Position numbers and translations under genes: made by a program
The notes under the pieces: generated by a model
What the model was told of the DNA's origin: nothing
Seen by the model: only the letters and a program-made list of their open reading frames with translations
Databases searched by the model: none
Source of the DNA: Chamaecrista fasciculata
Lineage: Eukaryota > Streptophyta > Magnoliopsida > Fabales > Fabaceae
NCBI GenBank assembly: GCA_003254925.1
Contig: QANZ01011845.1
Coordinates: forward strand, 87,735 to 151,734
Length of the DNA: 64,000 nucleotides
Direction: 5' to 3'
Part shown: piece after piece, positions 24,579 through 35,372 of the stretch
Numbering within the stretch: position 1 is the stretch's first letter
Layout: each line of letters opens with the position of its first letter

Positions 24579-25984
24579 ATGTTAGAAATGATGGCTTCAC
24601 TTCTTCAAAATCTAGTACTTGGAAACAGATACTTGCCTGATTCTGCAGGCCAATACAACAACCCAAACAAATATTCAAATCAAGGTAGGACACCCTTTAA
24701 TTTCCTGTACAAATTTGGTTCATTAGTTCTTACATGAAGTTTGATAGTGTGTATATATATTTATTAATCTTTACCCATCTTGATATTTCCAGGTAAAGCA
24801 AATTCTGTTCTTGGTAGGATGAACAAGTTAGGGAGGAAGGCGCACGAAGTTCGAGAGCATGGTGAGCACTCATATATAAATTGAAAAGTAAAATTATTTT
24901 TTATCCCTCGAATTTGTCCCAAAATTGCTTTTTAGTCCCTGAATTTGTTACAAACATCAACTATTTAGTCCTAGGAATGTTTTCCAAGGGACTATATATA
25001 GTTTATGTTTATAAAAGAATCACGGAATAAAAAATTAAACTTTCAACATCCTGGGACAAAATTGTGATTTTGCGACAAAATTAAGGACTTAGAAAAAGGT
25101 TTCCTCTAAATTAAAAGTCCATTTGAGTCTGAATTAAGATCTGGGAAAGTACAGTGTTATAAACACCCAGAATGAAGTTTTTAAGACTCTTTTTTGCAAT
25201 ATGCAGTTAGATTGGGACCAAAAGTCACCGATACTGTAAAAGGAAAAATAAGCTTGGGAGCCAGAATTCTTCAGTTTGGTGGAGTTGAGAAAATCTTTAG
25301 GCAATTTTTCAGTGTCTCTGAAGGAGAGAAGTTGCTGAAAGCATCACAGTGTTATCTATCAACAACATCAGGTCCTATAGCAGGCCTTCTCTTCATATCC
25401 ACACACAAGATTGCTTTTTGAAGTGAAAGATCCATTAAGATCACTTCACCTAGAGGATCACAGATTAGAGTCCATTATAAGGTAAATCCTCATCAATCTT
25501 AGCAGAGTTAAATCTATTTTTTAATCCCTAAATTTGTCACAAAACCGCAATTCAGTCCAGGATGTTAGAAATTTGATCCCTTTTTTTTTCCAAACCTCAA
25601 CTATTTAGTCCTTGAAACGTTATCCGTGGGACTAAATAGTTGATATTTTAAAAAAAAATCTAGGGACTAAATCGTAGTTCTGGGATAAATTGAAGGACTT
25701 AAAAAGCGAAATTTTCTCATCTTATAGTAATATATTTGACAGATAGAATCTCCCTGTACCATCATGATTTTCTAATATAAAACCTTCAAACCTATCTTTC
25801 TCAATTGCAGGTCTTGATTCCACTTGAGAAGATAAAGTGTGTCAACCAAAGTAAGAATTTGAAGAAGCCTTCACAGAAGTACATAGAAATAGTTACTGTG
25901 GACAACTTTGATTTCTGGTTTATGGGTTTCTTGAATTATCAGAAAGCTTTCAAGTATCTCCAGCTTGCTGTTTCTCAATCTTAG
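24579..25984 (+). pseudogene. GEM-like (GRAM domain) protein, tandem copy 1, nonsense-mutated
   Basis: Exons 24579-24684, 24793-24861, 25207-25481 and 25811-25984 have consistent phases and would encode 207 residues, sharing gene structure with copy 2. TGA at 25419-25421 replaces the TGC (Cys) of copies 2 and 3 in IAF[C]SERS, in the middle of the GRAM domain, which in family members binds lipid or partner proteins. The protein would stop after about 129 residues and lose the PLEKI...FDFWFMGFLNYQKAF half. A 12-base deletion also removes the GSLT equivalent before HEVREH. Splice sites look intact, so a transcript may still be made. Microsatellite and MITE sequence precede the gene. Confidence 0.85.
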
Positions 25985-26879
25985 AGGAAGAGAAAGTACA
26001 ACTGTAAATTGTTCGTCTCATGTGCTTCATCAGATATTATTTTGTGAAGCAGTGAAATACTTGAATACATGTTCAAATATTGTACATAATCTTTGTTCAT
26101 TAGAAAATGATATTTTGTTCTTCATGTTTTGGTTCTCTTTTCCTCATATCAGATTGTATCGGTTTCTGAATTCTTGCATTCAAACTTAAGGGTTCAGACA
26201 AAAACCAGCATTCACTATACGAAAATTGACTATTTTCAAGAGATGATTGTATAGAAAACAAAAGTTGTTGCATTTATGGATCATCAGAAAAGTTTTTAAA
26301 CAAATAAACCATGATAATACGCTTAAGATGACTAATTAGTTACAGTAGATGACCTTGTCTACAGTGTAGGCAGTGTTCGAGATTGTTCCTTTCTACTGTT
26401 GTTCATTAGTGCACATAATGGGTGTGCAAGTTGGATCAAATAAGTCTCACATTGCTCAACTCAAGAGAGACATAAGTGTATACACATTATACAATTACGA
26501 AAACAAATGTTTTGTTTCTCTCGGCTTTTCTGAGCTTTCAATTTGCTTATGCTGTTTTGTAAAACCTTTAATCCTGTGAGGGTGTCATTGCCTAGTCAAT
26601 AGGGTAGCAGAATATCTCTTAAGAACAGTATCCTTACCGGCACAACTCGAACTGTTTTGAGTGTTACATCCCCAACATCTACAACGTCCCCATTTTATAA
26701 CGATTCTAATTAATCAGTCATATTATCTCAAACATTTTGTGATACCTCATGCAATCCACATTAGATGACTCAGCAATATATTAATGTTGGAAGTTTGGCC
26801 TTGCAATGCATCAATGACCCGAAGTTTTGATTCTTAAAAGATAACTCTGAGAAGTATAGAATGTTAGTTAAAAAAATTG

Positions 26880-27620
26880 AACAAACTCTTGCTTATTTGA
26901 AAGATACCCCAAGATGTGGTATGTTGTATGGAAATAATGGGCATACTAATATTGAGTGCTTTTCTGTTGCAAATTGTAGAGTCCAAGGCTGATAAGTCAT
27001 AAGAGGATTAAAACTGGATATTCTCTGTTTGTAGGAGGACACTTAATTTGAGTAAAAAGTACAATGTATTATTCCGTTCAAGTGCAGAATTTGAGTACAA
27101 TTAGTGAGGTTGCATGGATACAACAAAATTTAGGAGAAGTTGGATTGAAGACTTCGCCACCTACGAAGTTACAGTGTGATAATAATGATGCACTCCATAT
27201 TACACCCAACCCTATTTTTCATTAACAAACTAAATACATTGAGATTAATTGTCATTTCGTTCGCAAAAAGATTGAGAAGTTGATATCTACATCATATGTT
27301 AAAAATGGAGATCAATTAGGAGATATTTTCACCAAAGCTTTGATTTGAGTGAAGGTTGATTATAATTGTAACAAGTTGGACATAATCAATATCTATGATC
27401 TAACTTGAGGGGGAAAGTTATCACTTGTATATGAATTGAATATAGTTAACATAAATTAGGGCTAACTAGGGAATGACTCAGGCAAAATCATATGAATTCA
27501 GATTATAATAATGTAGGTTCGCATATTTATGTATAAATTCATACTTTGTCCTGTGAACAATATTATGGAAATTCATAATTCTACTGAGTTTTACAGGGAC
27601 CAATGAGAGAAACCTAGCTA
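26880..27620 (+). mobile_element. decayed Ty1-copia RNase H region, PPT and 3' LTR start
   Basis: Read across several stops, the plus strand retains copia RNase H landmarks: LAYLKDTPRCGM, SEVAWIQQNL, QCDNNDALHITPNPIFH, KYIEINCHFVRKKIE and GDQLGDIFTKAL. A purine tract ACTTGAGGGGGAAAG (about 27406) follows, then the probable 3' LTR (TTATCACTTGTATATG...). Many in-frame stops make it inactive. It is unrelated to the young element at 39815. Confidence 0.75.
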
Positions 27621-28439
27621 ATATATGAGGGACCATAATGAGTCTTAATCATCTTTTAATCATCTTTGCTGTTATTTAAGTTGTACATGTAAAGGAAAGA
27701 GAGGGAAAATATTATAGTTAGAATATTTTCCTCCAAAAGCTAGACTTATATGCATGGGTCAGTTCCTTTTAAAAAAATTGCATCTTTTCTTTTTAGGGAT
27801 CTTGTTTTAATCTTCTTTTGATATCTTGGTGGGTGAATGAATTGATGATTTGGCATTCCCTTTTCCAAAAACATTAAGTAGTTCTTCTGAAATCTTGAAA
27901 ATTCCATTATTCAAAATTGGTTTACATATGAATGATTTGGAAATTTCCCTTTCACCTTAAGGTATGTCCCCACCACATACATGATGCTATATATATAGCC
28001 CTATGCCCCTATCAGCTTTCTTCTCTCTTTATGATATATATATATATAGCCACATTACTTTTGACAATTACTGATTGTATTGTGTTTCTTTGACTATATT
28101 TAACAAGACTCTAACTGTCTATAACACAGTGATGTTCTTAGTTATGACAGTTATCTCATAATTAATATTTGGAGACAAAGTACAGACAAGGTTGAGAAGC
28201 TTTTCTGTTATTTACATATGTATGTATTGCTAGAATCTTTTCTGCATTTACTAAATTATATGTATATACCTTTAGCATGTGATCATGTTTCTGTGATGTA
28301 AATGGTCTTTTCTCTTTACCTTTTCTGACCTTATCACAAGTAAACTTAGAGAATTTTTGCATCAGAAAGGTGCAATTCCAGCTCAGAAACCTTTAATCAT
28401 ATTACCACAAATGCATATATAAATATATAAATATAAATA

Positions 28440-28870
28440 GGTCCAAATGCAAATTTGGTTTCATATCTTGTGCTCAGATATCAATTTGGTCCGTATCTTT
28501 TATTGTTGCACTTTTGGTCTCATATCTTTGGATCAGGGAGAGAATTGGCCGTCCCATATCTTTTTTTGTTGCAGATTTAGTCCCATATTTTTTGTCAAGT
28601 TGCAGAATTGGTCTTATACTTTTTTTGTCAAGTTGCATAATCGGTCTCATAGCTTCGCAAAAGGTTCTACCATTAGTCTCATCTGACCCAAATATATCAA
28701 ACAATTCTGCATCTGACTCGAAGATATGAGACCAAATTTGCAACAAAAAAATATATAAAACCAATTCTACAAACGACCCAAATATATTGGACCAAAAGTG
28801 CAATAAAAAAACATATGGGACCAAATTAGAAACTGAGCACAAGATATGGGACCACATTTACACTTTGGCC
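28440..28870. mobile_element. MULE-type MITE, family B, with 9-bp target duplication
   Basis: ATATAAATA flanks both ends (28431-28439 and 28871-28879). The element starts GGTCCAAATGC and ends TTTACACTTTGGCC. The arms consist of repeated GGTCTCATATCTTT-like phrases in inverse orientation. Open frames on both strands here are by-products of the palindrome. Confidence 0.8.
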
Positions 28871-29205
28871 ATATAAATATATATTTGTCCCTAAGTTTCC
28901 TTACTCAGGATGATAAGTTTACCTTTACCTAATCTTCTGTATGCTTTAATAAAAACATGACATGAACCTCTAGATTATGTCTTTTGCTAAAAGTAATATC
29001 ACCATTCTTTTTTTCAGTCTTCTTGATGATTCAAAGATGATTCACACAAAACTAAGGTCTGATTCACCTTTATTCTCCTCCTTGCATTGCCATATATATA
29101 TATATGCAAGTGCACAATAAGGACTCATCAACAAAAGCAAGAACTCTCAAGAAACTAGTGTCTATACTGATCTGAATAGGTATTATATATTTTCCAGCAA
29201 GAAAA

Positions 29206-30834
29206 ATGTTAGAAATGATGGCTTCACTTCTTCAGGATCTAGTACTTGGAAACAGATACTTGCCTGATTCTGCAGGCCAATACAACAACCCAAAAAAATA
29301 TTCAAATCAAAGTATGACGCCCTTTAATTTCCTTTACAATTTTGGTTCATTATTATTAGTTCTTACATGAAGTTTGAAAGTGTGTATATATATATTAATC
29401 TTTACCCATCTTGATATTTCCAGGTAAAGCAAATTCTGTTCTTGGTAGGATGAACAAGTTAGGAAGAAAGGCTGGCAGTCTCACGCATGAAGTTCGAGAG
29501 CATGGTGAGCACTCTTGGATTGAATTGTAAAATTATTTTTTAGTACCAGAATCTGTCCCAAAATTGCTTTTTAGTCCCTGAATATTGAAAACACACCTTT
29601 TTGTCCCTATATTTATTAAAAACATTAATTATTTGGTCCCTGGAATGTTATCCATGGAGACTATATGTAGTTAATGTTTAGTGTAAACTAACAATATAAT
29701 TCAATCCCTGAAAGATTACCGAGGTGACAACTCGATCCTTGAAAATTCAAAATAGTATACTTATTAGTCCTATTCATGGACTAGTATACCATTTTAATTT
29801 CTCAGGAACTAAAATGTATATGGTTTTAATCTTTCAAATACTAAAGTGTGTATTTCAATCTTTTAGGGATCGAGTTGTCAACTCGATGATTTTTCAAAGA
29901 CCGAATTGTTAGTTTCAATGTCTAGGGATTAAATCGTGATTTTGGGAAAAAAATTAAGGACTAAACAAGTGTTTTCTCAAAACTAAAATTCCATTTGAGT
30001 CTGAATTAAGATTTGGGAAACTACATTGTGTTAAAAACCTTCCTTGAAACACAGAATGATGTTATTAAGACATTTTTTCTTGGTTGTACTAAGCAGTTAG
30101 ATTGGGACCAAAAGTCACTGATACTGTAAAAGGAAAATTAAGCTTGGGAGCAAGAATTCTTCAGGTTGGTGGAGTTGAGAAAATCTTTATGCAATTTTTC
30201 AGTGTCTCTGAAGGAGAGAAGTTGCTAAAAGCATCACAATGTTATCTATCAACAACATCAGGTCCTATAGCAGGCCTTCTCTTCATATCCACACATAAGA
30301 TTGCTTTTTGCAGTGAAAGATCCATTAAGATCACTTCACCAAAAGGAACACAAATTAGAGTCCATTATAAGGTAAATCTCATCAAAGTAAATCTAATTTT
30401 TAATCCCTGAATTTGTCATAAAACCGCAATTCAGTCCATGGATGTTAGAAAATACACTTTTTGGTCCTTGTTTTTCTACAAACTTCAACTATTTAGTCTC
30501 TGAAACGTTTCCCGTGGGACTAAATCGTAGTTTGGGGTAAATTTAAGGACTAAAAAAGTAAGTTTTCTCATCTTGTAGTAATATATTGACAGATAGAATC
30601 TCCCTGTACTATCTTGATTTTCTAATATAAAACCTTCAAACCTGTCTCTCTTAATTGCAGGTCTTGATTCCACTTGAGAAGATAAAGTGTGTCAACCAAA
30701 GTAAGAATTTGAAGAAGCCTTCACAGAAGTACATAGAAATAGTTACTGTGGACAACTTTGATTTCTGGTTTATGGGTTTCTTGAATTATCAGAAAGCTTT
30801 CAAGTATCTTCAGCTTGCTGTTTCTCAATCTTAG
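29206..30834 (+). CDS. GEM-like (GRAM domain) protein, tandem copy 2
   Basis: Four exons, 29206-29311, 29424-29504, 30097-30371 and 30661-30834, give 211 residues with uninterrupted frame. The N-terminus (MLEMMASLLQDLVLGNRYL) is variable, followed by NSVLGRMNKLGRKA and VRLGPKVTDTVKGKLSLGAR. The GRAM core then runs GGVEKIFMQFFSV...YLSTTSGPIAGLLFIS... and FCSERSIKI, then VLIPLEKIKCVNQS and FDFWFMGFLNYQKAF. Plant GEM/GL2-expression-modulator relatives act in epidermal patterning and ABA-linked growth, and membrane or partner binding via GRAM is inferred. Intron 2 holds a MITE absent from the same place in copy 1. It appears to be the functional member of the recent pair. The closest family name from memory is GEM-like protein 4. 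Confidence 0.9.
29690..29918. repeat. MITE in intron 2 of GEM-like copy 2
   Basis: The left end AACTAACAATATAATTCAATC is mirrored by GACCGAATTGTTAGTTT on the right. Related to 24010-24250. No equivalent is visible in intron 2 of copy 1 (24862-25206), so insertion followed the duplication or it was lost from copy 1. Confidence 0.6.
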
Positions 30835-31271
30835 AGGAAGAGAAAATACAAGTGTAAATATTATTTGTTCATCCCAATACTAGTTCAAATATTGTACATA
30901 ATCTTTGTTTATAAGAAAATGATATTTTGTTCTTCATGTCTTGGTTCTTTTTCACTTATATGAGATTGTATCGGTTTCCTGAATTCTTGCATTCTAACTT
31001 TAGAGTTCAGACAACAACCAGCCTTCAATATTCAAAAAATTGGCTATTTTGAAGAGATAGTTACATGGGAAAAAAAGTTATTGGATTACTGGATCATCAG
31101 AAAAATTTTTAAACAAATAAACCATGAGAATAAGTTTGAGATGACTGATTAGTTAACAAATTTTTTTTATTAAAATATTTAAATCGCCAACGATTTGATT
31201 TTAAATTTGAACTAATTTTTTACTTCTTATTCCCTAAATTAAGGACCGAATTTTCAGTCCTAAATTTGACC

Positions 31272-31366
31272 CAGGGACTAAGTTCCTAAATTATTACAAT
31301 CGTCAACGACTTAGTCACTAAACTTAGACTCAGGGACTAAGTCGTTGGCGATTGTAATAATTTAGG
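31272..31366. repeat. foldback (hairpin-forming) repeat
   Basis: CCTAAATTATTACAATCGTC... near 31272 is complementary, with few mismatches, to GACTAAGTCGTTGGCGATTGTAATAATTTAGG near 31335-31366. The stem is about 32 bp with a short loop. It lies in a wider MITE-like context (31150-31450). Confidence 0.65.
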
Positions 31367-31794
31367 GACTAAGTCATATGTTTTGATTATTTAGGGATTG
31401 AGTCATTGACTCAGTATAAATTCAAAGACCAAATAATAGATTTTTAGTTTTTTTTTAAAAAAAAGATGACCTTATCTATAGTGTAGGCACTGATATGAGG
31501 TTGTCTTTGAACAAGATCTCCATTTTAGGTAGAAAATTAATAAAAAAAAATTCCAATCAATAATTTATCTCAAACATTTTTTTGATAGCTTATTTGTCCA
31601 AACACTTTTTCTAATGACCTATGAATTCAATAACTCTTTTCTTATTATGGCTATTTGTCCAAAAATGTCTTGAAAGACATGTACTAAACAATTTAGTTAA
31701 AATTTGAACAATCAATGATTATATATACAGACCAACCACCCACTTTTGCAATATAAATGCAATCTAATTCCAGAACAATATATATATATATATA

Positions 31795-32087
31795 GGCAAA
31801 ATTACTCTTGGTATCCCAAAAATATGCAATCATTTTCAGTTGTACCCTCAAAAATTAATTTTGGTCAATTGTTGTCTCAAAGTATGAGATTAGTTTCAGT
31901 TATACCCCCAAAATATTTTTTAGTCAATTATACTCCCATTTCTTTTTCTTTTTTTATCAATTGTATTTTAATTTGGGGGTACAATTGACTCAAATGTAAA
32001 ACATTGGGGGTATAATTAACTAAAAAAATTTTAAAAATATAACTAAAACTGATCTCATACTTTGGGACTACCAATAATACTTTTGCC
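31795..32087. mobile_element. MULE-type MITE, family of 10904, near-perfect 9-bp target duplication
   Basis: The element begins GGCAAAATTACTCTTGG and ends CAATAATACTTTTGCC. TATATATAT on the left and TATGTATAT on the right flank it, with one mismatch. The arms are inverse copies around AAAGTATGAGAT/ATCTCATACTTT. A truncated relative is at about 60155-60260. Confidence 0.75.
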
Positions 32088-32897
32088 TATGTATATAATA
32101 TATATATATATATATATACTGTAATTTCTCTCTTCTGATCTTTCTTTCTCTCTCCAAGTCAAGCTACACTAAATGAAATTATGAAACGAAGAATGAAGCT
32201 ATCTCAGATAACAAAAGAACAGAGGGAAAAAAAAAAAAAGAAAAGAAGAAACACTTAATTTGCTGCTATTTATGCCTTTTGGGGCAACTAATTAGGCGTG
32301 CATATTTTCTGAGATAATCACAAATCAGACCTGATTTGAAATTTTGAATGATACATTGTTCCATTTTGGATCTTTAAGAGGTACTTATATTATATATAAA
32401 AATATTGACAGCCCATATACCATTTCCTGAGAAATTATTTTGTGTGTTATTATCTAAAGTTAATTTTTCTTGACTCCTCCAAAACCTTATTATATTAGTT
32501 GACTATCACAAAGATTTCCCTCTTGGAAAGGAAACCTTGTTAATTTTTTTCTTTTTTGCGTAATCTGCCTCGGTATACATATATACATGAACATGAAAGA
32601 GAGAGAGAGAATATATGACTTAGAATACTACACTTAAAGTTATGCTTATGTATACATACATATATAAATGTACAGGATATTTCATTGATCTTTATTATAT
32701 ATAACTTTTCTATTTAAAAACATTTTCCCCTTTCTCATTCTTTGCATCTTAAAGATGTAATCTTCCTTTGAAATCTTAAATATTCATTCATATTCCATGA
32801 TACTACCAAACTTGGTAGTTGGCACACATATATATGAGCATGGAATTGGAGATGATGTGGGAATGATTTGACATATAAATTTTTATATTTCTTTTAT

Positions 32898-33321
32898 GGT
32901 CAAAACCTCAAATTGGTAGATTTTAAATTTATCCTAAATATTTCATTTGTTTCATGTTGGTCCTACATGTTTCTATTAGTCTCAAACTTATCATATCTAT
33001 ACCGTGTCGAGATTAAAAGTGACTAATCCACAATTACAAGGTTACTTTTGATGAGAACTTCCTCTATCCAGTGGGTTGCTTGTTTCACAATCAAACAAGC
33101 AAAATGTTCATATATATCTCATTTCAAATTCAAATGCGACGAATTTAAAACTATTTTTTATCTCTTGAAGAGTTCTTTCTCTACTCAATTGAGACCATTA
33201 GCAAATAAGGTCAGATCGCATCCCAGAAGTAGATTTGGAAGCCGTTTGGGAAATTAAGAAAATATGTAGGACCAATTTGAAATTTACCCCATACATTTGG
33301 GACCAATTTGGGGTTGTGGCC
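32898..33321. repeat. MITE-like inverted repeat, family A
   Basis: It starts GGTCAAAACCTCAAATTGG and ends CAATTTGGGGTTGTGGCC, and shares its centre (AAATGCGACGAATTTAAAAC) with 9236-9760. Flanks TTCTTTTAT and TTTCTCTTA are only approximately alike, so a target duplication is not secure. Confidence 0.6.
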
Positions 33322-34157
33322 TTTCTCTTATCTAAACAATAAAGTATTATATTTCTCGCCTCACTTTTCCTTCCCACCACATGCTATCCACATAATAGCT
33401 GATTCAGCAATATTTCAAAGAAAGAAGCAAAAGAGGAAATTAAATTAACAACCTTTTCTTCATTTGGTGGATTTGTCTTGTAATGTTTTTCAATTTTTTA
33501 TCCACCAAATTAATAAAAAGACTAGCAAGCTTTTGAATAATTACAATTTCTTCGTTTTCTTGAAATATTGTGTTCTCAATTTAAGTCTTGAAAGTTGAAA
33601 AACTGATGTTTTTATTAGTACTGTTGACTTCTTGGGTTTCAATTGCAACCCAAAATGATATAGAAAATATAATTAAGAAAATCAGTAAATTAGTAATTAT
33701 TATATATCAAATCATCTTTATTAAAAAAAAAGTTAAAACATTGGATTCTCACAGCATGTCGTTGTTTATATATATATATGGAAGGGAGATAATACCATTT
33801 CTTCTTTTGCTTTTTTTTTTCTGGGGGGGTAGACCAGCAAGCTAAAAAAAAATGCCAGTTCATAAAGGTTCAATGATATATCTTTACATAAGCAAAAATA
33901 TAGAAAGAAAAAGTGGCAAATATAACATAATCTTTTGTCTACCAGATACATATTGCTTCAAACTTCAAAGGTGTATCTATCTCAGAATATACTTTTCCCT
34001 AAATATTTTCTAAAAAGATGTTCTTTACTACTGGATTCTTTTATATATATATATATATATATATAATAAAATTTGTATGCTAAGAAGTTTATAAGAACAG
34101 CTAAAAGACTGCCTTGGAATATGACAGAAATAGCAATAAAAAATTAAAAATTATACA

Positions 34158-34221
<64 letters not shown>

Positions 34222-35372
34222 ATCTAGTATGTCTTGTTATAAAATATTAAAACGTGTCTTTCATCAAATGAACTATTAAAAATATTTAAAACACATTGAA
34301 TTACTACATTTTTGTTTGGTCATCTAGTCTTTTGAGGCATCCCCGGTAATTAATCTACACACACATTTGGTTATAGTAAAAGAATTCTTTGACAAAAATA
34401 ATTATATTTATAAAGACAAATTTAAAATTTTATTTAAACGATACCAAATTGTTTATCATTTAAACCAATTTGTTATGAATTACTACATTGATCCTATATA
34501 TCTATATTTTTTTAATAGAGAACAAATAATTTTTAATCAATTGGCAAATAGTTTTTCATGTTAGAAAAGTATATTGAATATTCATCTTAAAGTGATGGAT
34601 TTTGATCCATCAATGAACCTTATTATATTGGAAATTTTTCTAAATATGATTAAGTGTTTATTTCTTAAGCTCTGTGGTTTTCTTTTTTGATTTTTTTCCT
34701 TTAATAACTGAACAATCTTGGATTGTAAATTGGGAATTCTTATTATCGAAGAAGAAATGAGCGATACAAGTCTTTTATAGTACTGATACAAGTGGAAAGT
34801 TTATACTACTGATACAAGAGGAAAGCAGTAAAACAGTAAAAGTAATACAAGTAAAAAATAATACATCAGTAAAAATTCTATTTAGCTATTACTATCCTCT
34901 ACAATAACAAGTTGAAAACTTAATTTCATTCTGTCAATTAAAAAAAGAATCTGATTTCAGTAATTAACAACATTGACCTTTAGAAGTCTTACTTCCTGAG
35001 AAGCTATACCTACCTTATTCAAATAGCAATAAATAAATAAATAAGTCTTTTTTTATTAAAGAAAACATATTGTAATATTTTTATGCATATGAAATCCACC
35101 ATTATCTAATATTTTGTAACATGGTGACATGGCTCTGACATATTGTAAAGGCAATGAAACAAGCTATCTTCAACTATTGAATTGTTATATGCCTTTTAAT
35201 TCTAATCATGATCCAATGATGACTCATCCAAAAAATTTTAAAAAAAAAAATCCAATTAATAATATATATATATATATATATATATATCTTAGTATAGATG
35301 AACCTACCTAATTAGTGAGAAATAAATCTGGCTATATATAGGAGATTGAAGAAATAGTGTAGAGAAAATCAT
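33322..35372. other. intergenic, AT-rich with microsatellites
   Basis: (AT)n runs occur at about 34041-34064 and 34198-34221, (CT)n at 34165-34198, and (AT)n at 35262-35287. Parts of 32740-32880 resemble the upstream flank of GEM-like copies 1 and 2. No gene is supported, and the short frame at 33588 with a signal-like start lacks further evidence. Confidence 0.5.

Larger units (their letters stand above)
23420..31165 (+). repeat. tandem duplication containing GEM-like copies 1 and 2
   Basis: Sequence from about 23420 to 26345 (copy 1) is repeated from about 27840 to 31165 (copy 2). It includes upstream flank (CCCCACCACAT...), exons, introns and 3' flank (GGATCATCAGAAAA...TTTTTAAACAAATAAACCATG). 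Copies differ by substitutions, a 12-bp exon indel and copy-specific MITE insertions. The ~1.5 kb between units contains a decayed copia end. Confidence 0.8.

Noticed and set aside
28474-28857. 127-codon minus-strand frame
   Set aside because: It is wholly inside a MITE palindrome and its residues mirror the GGTCTCATATC repeat units.
33588-33845. Short frame starting with a signal-peptide-like segment (FLLVLLTSWVSIA)
   Set aside because: The start is not ATG, the frame soon becomes AT-rich noise, and no conserved peptide follows.
34165-34221. Repeat array that might suggest CRISPR or satellite
   Set aside because: Simple (CT)n and (AT)n microsatellites; no spacers, and the organism is a plant.
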